Shown in pieces: positions 17,372 to 25,110 of a stretch of 64,000 nucleotides of DNA. The first letter of the stretch is position 1. Each line of letters opens with the position of its first letter. The notes beneath the pieces are model-generated. The model saw only the letters and a program-made list of their open reading frames with translations. It had not been told where the DNA came from and did no database searches. The position numbers were made by a program, and so were the translations under genes. Source of the stretch: Paenibacillus polymyxa (lineage in GTDB: Bacteria; Bacillota; Bacilli; Paenibacillales; Paenibacillaceae); NCBI RefSeq assembly GCF_015710975.1, contig NZ_CP049783.1:2043501-2107500 (forward strand), in the 5' to 3' direction.

Positions 17372-18796
17372 GTGAATCATACCGAAATGAAAGATATAGA
17401 GCAGCAAGCCATTCAATACCGTTTTCCGACTGACTTCTGGTGGGGTTCCTCAGCTTCGGCTACCCAGACAGAAGGAACTGTGGAGGGAGACGGCAAAGGA
17501 CCGAACATTTGGGATTATTGGTTTGAGCAGGAGCCGAACCGTTTCTATGACGGGGTCGGTCCTGCTGATACATCCCGTTTCTATACCCGTTATAAAGAAG
17601 ATATTGCACTCATGAAAGAGCTTGGCCACAACTCTTTCCGGTTCTCTATCTCCTGGTCACGCCTGTTTCCGGCAGGGAAAGGTGAAATAAACCAGCAGGC
17701 GGTTCAATTTTATAATTCCGTCATTGAAGAGTTGCACCAGGTGGGCATTGAGCCGTTTGTGAATCTGTATCATTTTGATTTGCCGATGGCTTTACAGGAA
17801 AAAGGAGGCTGGGTAAACCGCGAGACGGTCGAAGCTTACGTGGATTACGCGAACACTTGCTTTGAGTTGTTCGGGGATCGTGTAGCCAAATGGTTTACGC
17901 ATAACGAGCCAATTGTCCCGGTGGAAGGCGGCTATCTATACGATTTCCACTATCCCAATGAAGTGGATTTCGGTAAAGCTGTACAGGTGGGATATCATAC
18001 CCTGTTATCGAGCGCCAGTGCCATTAAGGCTTACAGAGAAGGCGGCTATAAGGGCAAAATCGGTATTATTTTGAACCTGACGCCGAGCTATCCGCGTAGT
18101 CAGCATCCGGCAGACGTGCAGGCTGCTGAAATATGCGACGCGTTCTTTAACCGTTCCTTTTTAGACCCATCTGTGACGGGAGAATTTAACCCTTTGCTTG
18201 TGGAGCTGTTACGCCAAGAGGGATTTGTACCGAGCATGGAAGATGGAGATCGGGAAATTATACGCCAGGGTACTGTAGACCTGCTGGGGATTAACTATTA
18301 TCAGCCGCGCAGAGTCAAGGCTCGCGAAAGTCTCCCAAATCCAGACGCACCTTTTGTGCCGGAACGATTCTTCGATTATTATGCCATGCCTGGTCGTAAG
18401 ATGAATGAGATGCGAGGCTGGGAGATTTATGAGAAGGGCATTTACGACATTCTGACCAATGTCAGAGAAAATTACGGCAACATTGAATGCTTCATTTCAG
18501 AAAACGGAATGGGCGTACAAGGTGAAGAAAAATTCAGAGATGAGCAGGGTATGATCTGCGATGATTATCGTATTGATTTTATCCGTGAGCATCTCAAATG
18601 GGTCCAACGAGCTATCTCAGAAGGGTCCAATGTGAAAGGCTATCACTTATGGACGTTTATGGACAACTGGTCCTGGACGAACGCATATAAGAATCGTTAC
18701 GGCTTTGTATCCGTGGATCTTCAGAACGAGGGTAAAAGATCCGTTAAGCAGAGTGGGTACTGGTTCAAACAAGTGATCGAAAATAACGGATTCTAA
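17372..18796 (+). CDS. 6-phospho-beta-glucosidase (GH1)
   Basis: This 474-residue cytoplasmic GH1 enzyme splits the phosphorylated disaccharide delivered by the PTS into glucose and glucose 6-phosphate. The acid/base Glu lies in FTHNEP near residue 178 and the nucleophile Glu in SENGMG near 376. The N-terminal FPTDFWWGSSASATQTEG is the family hallmark. The GTG at 17372 follows GAGAGGAG by about nine bases. It closes the operon and is followed by a strong terminator. Position after a cellobiose-type PTS supports phospho-beta-glucosidase rather than beta-galactosidase. Confidence 0.9.
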   Translation: MNHTEMKDIEQQAIQYRFPTDFWWGSSASATQTEGTVEGDGKGPNIWDYWFEQEPNRFYDGVGPADTSRFYTRYKEDIALMKELGHNSFRFSISWSRLFPAGKGEINQQAVQFYNSVIEELHQVGIEPFVNLYHFDLPMALQEKGGWVNRETVEAYVDYANTCFELFGDRVAKWFTHNEPIVPVEGGYLYDFHYPNEVDFGKAVQVGYHTLLSSASAIKAYREGGYKGKIGIILNLTPSYPRSQHPADVQAAEICDAFFNRSFLDPSVTGEFNPLLVELLRQEGFVPSMEDGDREIIRQGTVDLLGINYYQPRRVKARESLPNPDAPFVPERFFDYYAMPGRKMNEMRGWEIYEKGIYDILTNVRENYGNIECFISENGMGVQGEEKFRDEQGMICDDYRIDFIREHLKWVQRAISEGSNVKGYHLWTFMDNWSWTNAYKNRYGFVSVDLQNEGKRSVKQSGYWFKQVIENNGF

Positions 18797-18808
18797 GGTA
18801 AGGTGGGG

Positions 18809-18834
18809 GGTGGTCCTTTGGACCGCCTTTTTTT
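18809..18834 (+). terminator. Terminator of the PTS operon
   Basis: GGTGGTCC-TTT-GGACCGCC pairs with one G-T, followed by T7. It isolates the operon from the GntR gene. Confidence 0.85.
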
Positions 18835-18880
18835 CTTCATTGCTGAAAGGAAGCTGTGCTGTATACCGCTGGTGAGAAAG

Positions 18881-18908
18881 TATAATGTTCGGTATACTTA
18901 CTATACCG
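18881..18908 (+). promoter_or_regulatory. gntR -10 box and adjacent palindrome (probable autoregulation)
   Basis: A consensus TATAAT (18881-18886) is followed by CGGTATA-CTTAC-TATACCG (18890-18908), a perfect inverted repeat around the expected start site. A further TATACCG half-site lies 40 bases upstream at 18862-18868. The -35 is weak. The layout fits autorepression by the GntR regulator encoded directly downstream. Confidence 0.5.
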
Positions 18909-19008
18909 TCATACCTTAACGTCCCGCCTGCAGAACAGAAAAACCAGCGCTACCGATATTTTGGTAAAATGCTGACATAAAACAATTTTTAGTACAGGTG
19001 GTAGACAG

Positions 19009-19719
19009 ATGAACAAATACGAGCGGATTGCACAAGAGGTCAAAGAGCGTATTATGAATAAGACCTACTGCAGTGATGATCCCATCCCTGATGAGATCTC
19101 ATTGGCAAAAGAGTTTCGTGTAAGTCGAATGACGATTAAGAGGGCATTGGACACATTGGTGATGGACGGACTGCTGAATCGTAAAAGAGGACACGGAACC
19201 TTTATCGTTAAATCGGTCTACAATGGCCCGGTTAATGTCGTTGTAAATGAAATGCTGGGGCTGACCAACGTACTGCGCGGGAAAGAAATCAAAAGTAAAA
19301 TCATAGCCTTTGACGTTCAATTTCCATCCGAGGAAGTAGCGACTCATCTGTTTATTGACGTCAATTCTCCTGTATATCATGTGATCCGTCTGCGTGTTGT
19401 GGAGGGCGAACCCTATGTTATCGAGCGCACGTACATGCCAACGAAGCTGATTAGCGGTATTACCGAGGAAGTGTTGTATGGCTCGGTGTACAAACATATT
19501 AAGGAGGAGCTGGGCCTTAATATTGTCGGTTCACATCGTACCATCCGGGCATCCAAGTCGACGGAACTGGATCGGGAGCATCTGGATTGTGCAGCAGATG
19601 ACCCAATCTTGGAAATTGAGCAAGTGGGTTATCTGGATACGGGGATACCATTTGAATACTCATTCTCGCGCCATCGGTATGATAAATTTGTGTTCACCAC
19701 AGTGAATCGGATGCGTTGA
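19009..19719 (+). CDS. GntR/HutC-family regulator with UTRA domain
   Basis: This 236-residue regulator has an N-terminal GntR winged helix (residues 1-70, with DEISLAKEFRVSRMTIKRALDTL and RKRGHGTF) and a C-terminal UTRA ligand-binding domain (about 85-230, ending YDKFVF). UTRA domains bind sugar phosphates or similar small molecules. It lies after the beta-glucoside PTS operon, so the likely inducer is the phosphorylated disaccharide and the likely target is the operator at 15143. Its own promoter carries a palindrome. A terminator follows. Confidence 0.88.
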   Translation: MNKYERIAQEVKERIMNKTYCSDDPIPDEISLAKEFRVSRMTIKRALDTLVMDGLLNRKRGHGTFIVKSVYNGPVNVVVNEMLGLTNVLRGKEIKSKIIAFDVQFPSEEVATHLFIDVNSPVYHVIRLRVVEGEPYVIERTYMPTKLISGITEEVLYGSVYKHIKEELGLNIVGSHRTIRASKSTELDREHLDCAADDPILEIEQVGYLDTGIPFEYSFSRHRYDKFVFTTVNRMR

Positions 19720-19754
19720 GCCAGTGAGTAAGAAACGGATGGTAAAGCACAAGC

Positions 19755-19806
19755 ATGGCAGAAGAAGGCCTAACTGATGTGGGCACTCTCCTGCCATGTT
19801 CTTTTT
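19755..19806. terminator. Terminator between gntR and the GH43 gene
   Basis: ATGGCAG and CTGCCAT form the base of a long-loop hairpin (about 30 bases between), with an inner AGA/TCT pair and a T5 run after it. It lies between the convergent genes. Confidence 0.65.
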
Positions 19807-19817
19807 AATGAAGCAAA

Positions 19818-21359
19818 TTAATTGCCAAGCAATCTCACTTCATGCACCGTCGGAGTATACCAGTTGTTCGGATTATTAAATAGCACTGCATTTACAAGAT
19901 TAATTCTTACGTAACGGGCTTGAAAATTAACTTTGTCACTGGTAAAGCCGTATGCAGTATTGCTCGTACGGTCAATGGTGGAATAATGAACGCCATCCGT
20001 ACTATATTCGATCTTATACTTGTAATATGCCTCAGATCCTTTGTACATAAACCATGAAATATCCACTTCGTTAATCGTCTTGGTACTGCCCAAATCCACC
20101 TGCCACCAAGCAGGCCAGGATGCAGATGTAGCCTTCCATGAGGTTTGGGGATTGCCATCGTTCGCCAGTGAAGCCGGGGAAGCAGATGCGGCTGAACTGG
20201 CAGTAGCTGTTTTGCCTTGCGCGTGATTCACAAGGGATGGCAGGATGACTGTGCCTGTAGCAGCATCCATATCCCAGCTACTGTACCAGTTTAGAGTAGC
20301 CGTTTTATTGGAGTCATTCAGGGTCAATGGCAACCAGATGAATTTGTGATCGCTCAGATTGAGCGGGTTCCAGCGGTCGCCCATATAGATGTAGCTGGTT
20401 CCTGCGCTGCCTGTAATTGTGGCGATGGAATGGATTTGCGAGCCGTAAGCCGCCGGATCACCGAAAGGCGACAAAGCAGACCAGCTTCCAGTCATGGAGC
20501 TGGCGGTTGCATAAGCACCCTGATTCGGATACCAGCCGGATGCCTGCGAGGTGAACAGGTAGTAGGTGTTGTTCTTTTTCACAACAGCAGGCGCTTCACG
20601 ATAACCATTTTCAAAAATCCAGCCAACGAATGACTGCACGCCTGTATAATCGGCTGTCAGCTTGAAGATCGCCATCGTATCGTTGGCGCCGCCATTTTTA
20701 CGTGAAGCTGTAATGAGGTAACCGCTACCGTCGGTATCCGTAAACACCGTCATATCACGGGACTCATAATTCAGCGGGCGGAAGCTGCCTTGATAGGTGA
20801 AATTCCCGTCAGGCGTATCGCTGGTAGCAACAGCTACGCGACCGAGTGAGTAGTCTGTGCCATTTTCATAGTGTGCCCATAGTACATATTTTCCGGTAGA
20901 TTTGTTGTAAATGACTTTAGGCCGCTCAATTTTGCTTGAATTCAACTCAGGGGCGGAATCTTTGGTGAGAATACTACTGCGGAAAGACCAATTTTTCAGA
21001 TCGGTTGAGGTATATACGTTCACTTTTTCAAATTTCCAGTTCTCAGCGTGCTCGCCGTACCAATAATAAGTGGAACCTACTTTTAGGATATTGCCGCTGT
21101 TCGCCTGAATCGGGTTTCCTGCGGTGTCCTTCCAATCCGTTCCATTCGTAATGGCTGTGCTTGCTGTTGCACTCAAGGACAGTTCTGCATTAGCGGCGTC
21201 CAAACCATTCAGCGATGGGTTCATCTCGCTCCCATAGGTTGCTTGCGTAACGCCTGTTGTATTGGCATGTACTGCATCAGGTTGAAGGCCTGCACCGACC
21301 ACTGCGATTATAATACAAATCCATGGGGCTAACCATTTGCTGTTGTTGATCCACTTCAC
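19818..21359 (-). CDS. Exported GH43 glycosidase with C-terminal F5/8-type (CBM32-like) domain
   Basis: This 513-residue secreted enzyme has a signal peptide (NNSKWLAPWICIIIAVVGAG region, ending near AVHA). A five-bladed GH43 propeller (about 70-350) has Asp/Glu motifs in DWKDTAGNPIQ, ESRDMTVFTDTDGSG and NGYREAPAVV, and a discoidin-type sugar-binding domain (about 380-513) ends VHEVRLLGN. The propeller text resembles exo-beta-1,3-galactanase-type GH43 members, so arabinogalactan side-chain removal is a guess. The GTG at 21359 is preferred because AAAGGAGG lies about 11 bases upstream; an earlier in-frame ATG at 21416 has no site. A cre box lies about 80 bases upstream. Confidence 0.82.
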   Translation of the reverse strand: MKWINNSKWLAPWICIIIAVVGAGLQPDAVHANTTGVTQATYGSEMNPSLNGLDAANAELSLSATASTAITNGTDWKDTAGNPIQANSGNILKVGSTYYWYGEHAENWKFEKVNVYTSTDLKNWSFRSSILTKDSAPELNSSKIERPKVIYNKSTGKYVLWAHYENGTDYSLGRVAVATSDTPDGNFTYQGSFRPLNYESRDMTVFTDTDGSGYLITASRKNGGANDTMAIFKLTADYTGVQSFVGWIFENGYREAPAVVKKNNTYYLFTSQASGWYPNQGAYATASSMTGSWSALSPFGDPAAYGSQIHSIATITGSAGTSYIYMGDRWNPLNLSDHKFIWLPLTLNDSNKTATLNWYSSWDMDAATGTVILPSLVNHAQGKTATASSAASASPASLANDGNPQTSWKATSASWPAWWQVDLGSTKTINEVDISWFMYKGSEAYYKYKIEYSTDGVHYSTIDRTSNTAYGFTSDKVNFQARYVRINLVNAVLFNNPNNWYTPTVHEVRLLGN

Positions 21360-21439
21360 GATATCATCTGCCTCCTTTAACACGGATAGGATGGGCCAGA
21401 AGGGCTTGTCCGGCACCTCACCTTTGATTTTATCTTAAT

Positions 21440-21453
21440 TGGAAGCGTTTACA
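21440..21453. promoter_or_regulatory. cre box upstream of the GH43 gene
   Basis: TGGAAGCGTTTACA fits the cre pattern TGNAANCGNWNNCA at every fixed position. It lies about 80 bases before the GH43 start and should bring CcpA-mediated carbon catabolite repression. Confidence 0.75.
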
Positions 21454-21638
21454 AGTGGAATAAATTGAAGTCTTTAGAATCATAAATTGGAATCGGTACT
21501 GAATGAAAATGGGAATGTTGGTCGGCTGAGTTAAAAGAAGCGTCTCTTTGCCTACTTGTGGATGTCCTATTATCTACACCAGGAATGTATATAATTGTGC
21601 GTTTTGTCATTGACACGTTCACATTATTTCAAATTTAA

Positions 21639-21681
21639 AGTGACTGGAATCACATAAACGGTTACTTTATGTGGGTATACT
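21639..21681 (+). promoter_or_regulatory. FNR/CRP-like box and -10 element of hmp
   Basis: AGTGA-CTGGAA-TCACA (21639-21654) is a GTGA-N6-TCAC palindrome. TATACT at 21676-21681 is a good -10, and a start near 21688 would place the palindrome centre at about -41.5, the class II activation position. The -35 region (CATAAA) is poor, as expected for an activated promoter. CACATAAA and TTTATGTG (21651-21673) form a second perfect inverted repeat over the core promoter. Confidence 0.6.
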
Positions 21682-21765
21682 TGCTTTAATTGAAGGTTAA
21701 CAAAAGGGAGCTATGTTGTAACGCCTTTTGTTCATCATTATTTTGGAGAAAAGAGGGATACAACA

Positions 21766-22995
21766 ATGCTAAGTGAGCAAACCATTGCAACGATCAAATC
21801 GACTGTACCTGTTTTGGAGGTACACGGAACTACAATCACCAAGCGTTTTTATCAGATGATGTTTGAGGCCCATCCCGAGCTTCTCAATATATTTAATCAT
21901 GCGAATCAGAAGCAAGGACGTCAACAGGGGGCGCTGGCCAATGCTGTATATGCGGCCGCACAGCACATTGACCGTCTGGAGGAAATTCTTCCGGTGGTAC
22001 GCCAGATTGCACATAAGCATCGTAGTTTGGGGATTAAGCCAGAGCATTATCCGATCGTCGGAAAATATCTGCTAGCTGCGATCAAAGACGTGCTGGGGGA
22101 TGCAGCAACGGATGAGATCATTAATGCATGGGCCGAAGCCTATGGTGTGATTGCGAATGTATTTATAGATGTGGAAGCTGAAATGTACAAGGAGGCTGAA
22201 CAGCAGCAGGGAGGTTGGTCAGACTTTAAGAACTTTGTTGTACAGAAAAAGGTTAAGGAAAGCGAGCGAATTACGTCCTTTTACCTGGTGCCGCAGGATG
22301 GACAGGTGCTGCCTGCATTCGAGCCTGGGCAATATATCAGCTTGAAGATGGAGATTCCGGGTGAACATAATACTCATATCCGTCAATATAGCCTTTCTAG
22401 TGCACCAGGAAAACCTTACTACCGGATATCCGTAAAACGAGAGGATGCTGTAGGGTCTCGTCCAGCGGGCAAGGTATCTGTGTATCTGCATGAGCACGTG
22501 CAGGAGGGCGATGTACTATTGGTATCTGCACCGGCGGGTGACTTTACCCTGGATCGGACAGATCGCAGACCTGTTGTATTAATCAGTGGTGGAGTCGGGC
22601 TCACCCCGATGGTCAGCATGCTGGCTTCCCTGGTGGAAACTGCTCCGAATCGGCCCGTCACTTTTGTCCACGCAGCAGTCAGCGGAGATAACCATGCTCT
22701 GCGTAATGAGGTGGAAGAACTAGTCGCCACACATGCACAGGCGGCTGTTCGGTGGTGCTACAGCAGACCAACCGAGCAGGATCGTCTAGCTCAGGCCTTT
22801 CATAAGGAAGGACATCTGGATCTGGCCTGGCTGCAATCCGTGATACCGGAACGTAACGCTCAGTATTATTTTTGTGGCCCTGTGGGATTCATGCAATCGG
22901 TATACGGCCAGTTGAAAGAGTGGAATATCCCTGCATCGGATATCCACTATGAATTTTTTGGCCCTGCTAGTGCATGGGAAGCAGAAGCGCAGTGA
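21766..22995 (+). CDS. hmp: Flavohaemoprotein, nitric oxide dioxygenase
   Basis: This 409-residue cytoplasmic enzyme turns nitric oxide plus oxygen into nitrate using NAD(P)H. The N-terminal globin (1-140) has the proximal haem His in the IAHKHRSLG segment near residue 85. The FAD domain (about 150-260) has RQYSLSS, and the NAD domain (about 270-400) has LISGGVGLTPMVSML and YYFCGP. Length and order match Hmp fully. AGAGGGA precedes the ATG. It is monocistronic with an FNR-like site upstream, so induction at low oxygen or under nitrosative stress is expected. Confidence 0.95.
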   Translation: MLSEQTIATIKSTVPVLEVHGTTITKRFYQMMFEAHPELLNIFNHANQKQGRQQGALANAVYAAAQHIDRLEEILPVVRQIAHKHRSLGIKPEHYPIVGKYLLAAIKDVLGDAATDEIINAWAEAYGVIANVFIDVEAEMYKEAEQQQGGWSDFKNFVVQKKVKESERITSFYLVPQDGQVLPAFEPGQYISLKMEIPGEHNTHIRQYSLSSAPGKPYYRISVKREDAVGSRPAGKVSVYLHEHVQEGDVLLVSAPAGDFTLDRTDRRPVVLISGGVGLTPMVSMLASLVETAPNRPVTFVHAAVSGDNHALRNEVEELVATHAQAAVRWCYSRPTEQDRLAQAFHKEGHLDLAWLQSVIPERNAQYYFCGPVGFMQSVYGQLKEWNIPASDIHYEFFGPASAWEAEAQ

Positions 22996-23003
22996 GACAT
23001 TAA

Positions 23004-23036
23004 AAAAAGGCGAAGGATGGTTGTCCTTCGTCTTTT
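23004..23036 (+). terminator. Terminator after hmp
   Basis: AAAAAAGGCGAAGGA pairs with TCCTTCGTCTTTTTT around a GGTTG-like loop, with one G-T pair, ending in a T6 run. This is a compact intrinsic terminator. Confidence 0.8.
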
Positions 23037-23103
23037 TTGTGTTTATGACTATGAGGAAATCCTACTCATTGGCTCTACGCTTCTTCAAAGTGTGCCCATA
23101 TTT

Positions 23104-24393
23104 TCATGACATGGGAGGACGCAAAAATTCTATATGCTGCGGCATATACTGGCGTAAAGCTTCTGGAATGCGGATCGAACCGTCCTCCTGTTGGTGATGC
23201 TCTAGCAACGGGATCAAGATCCGAGGCGAAGCGACCGCTGTATTGTTAAGTGTGTAACAATATTGTAGCTTGCCGTCCGCATTACGGTACCGGATGTTGG
23301 AACGACGCGCCTGAAAATCAAGCAACTGGGACGACGAGTGTGTTTCGCCGTAAGCCTGTCTGCTAGGCATCCATGTCTCAATGTCCACCTGCTTGTAGGT
23401 TTTTTGCGACATGTCGCCTGTACAGACAGCCATCTTACGGTAGGGGAGCTCCAGCAGTTGAAGCAGATCTTCCGCATTGCGCGTAATCTCCTGAAACATC
23501 TGCTCTGAAGCTTCCAGACTCGCTTCGCAGATGATGACCTGCTCCACCTTGGCAAACTGGTGCACACGATACAGTCCGTGCACGTCCCTTCCGGCCGAGC
23601 CAACCTCGTTGCGGAAGCATACGGATACCGCCGCCAGCCGAATCGGGTCTGTAACGTCCATAATCTCACCGCTGTAATACGAGACCAGCGGAACTTCCGA
23701 GGTGCCTACAAGCCATTGATCTTCTCCAGCGATACGGTACGTCTGATCCAGTCCAAGCGGGAAAAAGCCAGTGCTGCGCATTGCCTCAGAGCGTACCATT
23801 AATGGTACGTCCAGCAGCTGAAATCCTCGTTCGCTCAGCAGATCAACAGCAAGCTGCTGTACAGCCCGGTGCAACGCGACCCCAGCTCCCGTCAGATAAT
23901 AGTTACGGGTACCGGCTGTTTTGACACCGCGAGGCACATCGATCAGGTTGTGAAGCTGGCCGAGCATCATATGATCCTTGGGTTCAAATCCAAAGTCAGG
24001 TATCGTTCCGACCCGTTCCAGTTCTATATTATCTTGATCCGACTGGCCTCGCGGCGTATCCGGGGATACGATATTAGGCATTAGAAGCAAGAGCTGTTGA
24101 AACTGTTGCTCTAGTTCCTGTTGCGGGGCTTCCAGAAGATCTAGCCGTCCGTTAATTTCTTTGACCTGCCGCTTAGCCTCATCCGCCTGTTCATTTTTCC
24201 CGGCCTGAATTAGCGCCCCAATATCCTGACTACACTGATTACGCATCTGGCGAAGCTGCTCCACTTCCCGAAGCAGCTGCTTTCTCCGATCATCCAGGGT
24301 TAACAGCTCTGCGACCGATACTTGTATTCTTTTGTCGTCTGCCGCTCTCTGAACCTGCTCTTGATGCTCTCTAATCCACTTGATATCTAACAT
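23104..24393 (-). CDS. serS: Seryl-tRNA synthetase (T-box controlled, possible paralogue)
   Basis: This 429-residue class II enzyme charges tRNA-Ser. An N-terminal tRNA-binding coiled coil (about 25-105) precedes the catalytic core, with motif 2 FRNEVGSAGRD...LYRVHQF near residues 260-280 and motif 3 NNTAVASPRILIPLLE near 385-400. The usual TAEVP serine-site text reads GTSEVPLVSYYSGE here. The ATG at 24393 follows AAAAGGAG and gives the standard MLDIKWIR start. A T-box leader precedes it. The surroundings are not the usual chromosomal place for the housekeeping gene, so it may be a second SerRS copy. That is inference. Confidence 0.88.
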   Translation of the reverse strand: MLDIKWIREHQEQVQRAADDKRIQVSVAELLTLDDRRKQLLREVEQLRQMRNQCSQDIGALIQAGKNEQADEAKRQVKEINGRLDLLEAPQQELEQQFQQLLLLMPNIVSPDTPRGQSDQDNIELERVGTIPDFGFEPKDHMMLGQLHNLIDVPRGVKTAGTRNYYLTGAGVALHRAVQQLAVDLLSERGFQLLDVPLMVRSEAMRSTGFFPLGLDQTYRIAGEDQWLVGTSEVPLVSYYSGEIMDVTDPIRLAAVSVCFRNEVGSAGRDVHGLYRVHQFAKVEQVIICEASLEASEQMFQEITRNAEDLLQLLELPYRKMAVCTGDMSQKTYKQVDIETWMPSRQAYGETHSSSQLLDFQARRSNIRYRNADGKLQYCYTLNNTAVASPRILIPLLEHHQQEDGSIRIPEALRQYMPQHIEFLRPPMS

Positions 24394-24420
24394 GACACCG
24401 CACTCCTTTTCGGATAAAAA

Positions 24421-24652
24421 TACAAAAAGCGCCCTCATCCACATGGGACGAGGAGCGCTTTGATCTCGCGGTGCCACCCAAATTGACCGGACAGCATGAC
24501 AGAAGTCATACTCTCCAATCCACTTTGCTCCGCTTTAACGGGCGGGTCCGGTCTACTTAGGAACATATCGCCATATCGTACACTAACGTATAATCCTTGG
24601 CGTAAACGCCTCCGAGTTGGATGCTCTTCACAGGCACAATGTCGTTTGCTTT
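24421..24652 (-). promoter_or_regulatory. T-box leader (tRNA-Ser sensing) of serS
   Basis: Read on the minus strand, the leader contains GGGTGGCACCGCGAG (24467-24481), the T-box antiterminator sequence that pairs with the tRNA CCA end. It is followed by a terminator hairpin made of AAAGCGC-CCTC...GAGGGCGCTTTTT near 24421-24461. Upstream lies a roughly 150-base region able to form Stem I. Uncharged tRNA should prevent termination. The specifier triplet could not be fixed by eye. Confidence 0.9.
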
Positions 24653-24658
24653 TTTGTA

Positions 24659-24687
24659 AGTATACGAATTTTTGGCAGGTTAATCAA
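24659..24687 (-). promoter_or_regulatory. Sigma-A promoter of the T-box/serS unit
   Basis: On the minus strand TTGATT and TATACT are 17 bases apart (plus-strand 24682-24687 and 24659-24664). This places the start of the leader near 24652, giving a leader of about 260 bases. Confidence 0.65.
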
Positions 24688-24709
24688 GGGCATGAGTCAG
24701 TACACTGGA

Positions 24710-24889
24710 TTACTTCCTTTTTTCAACATGATCTTTCCAATAAAAATAAATACACAATGCGATTAAGATAAGTGGAAACAAGTGAAAAGCATCATTGTAA
24801 CCTACAGAATGGCTGACTCTTAGAACGTATAAAATCCAAAACATGGACATGCTTGCGATCAAAGCTATAGTACCACTTACTGAATACAT
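24710..24889 (-). CDS. Small membrane protein, 59 aa
   Basis: This 59-residue protein has two hydrophobic helices (SGTIALIASMSMFWILYVL and HLFPLILIALCIYFYW) and a basic C-terminus (KDHVEKRK). GAAAGGAG lies eight bases before the ATG at 24889. The upstream in-frame ATG at 24919 has no site. No family recognised. It sits just upstream of the serS promoter on the same strand but probably is a separate unit. Confidence 0.6.
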   Translation of the reverse strand: MYSVSGTIALIASMSMFWILYVLRVSHSVGYNDAFHLFPLILIALCIYFYWKDHVEKRK

Positions 24890-25110
24890 GTATATTTCTC
24901 CTTTCAATTTCGATTTCATGTTTGCGAAGGGGAAAGGTAGGCTTTATTTCTTATGTATTTCCATTCTACTTCATCTGTGATAATGAAACTGGAAGAATAT
25001 TTAAGTAATAGCCTTAATTCAGCGTTCAAAATGGGCTATAGTCTCTATAATGCTATTTTAATTTCATGTAAAATGTAATGATTACCAAAACGACAGCGAT
25101 GGAGGGGAAC

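Larger units (their letters stand above)
21360..21765. other. Divergent control region of GH43 and hmp
   Basis: These 406 bases hold no gene. They contain the cre box for GH43 and the FNR-like site, palindrome and -10 box for hmp, listed separately. A second good -35 (TTGACA at 21610-21615) has no matching -10 that I can see. Confidence 0.5.
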
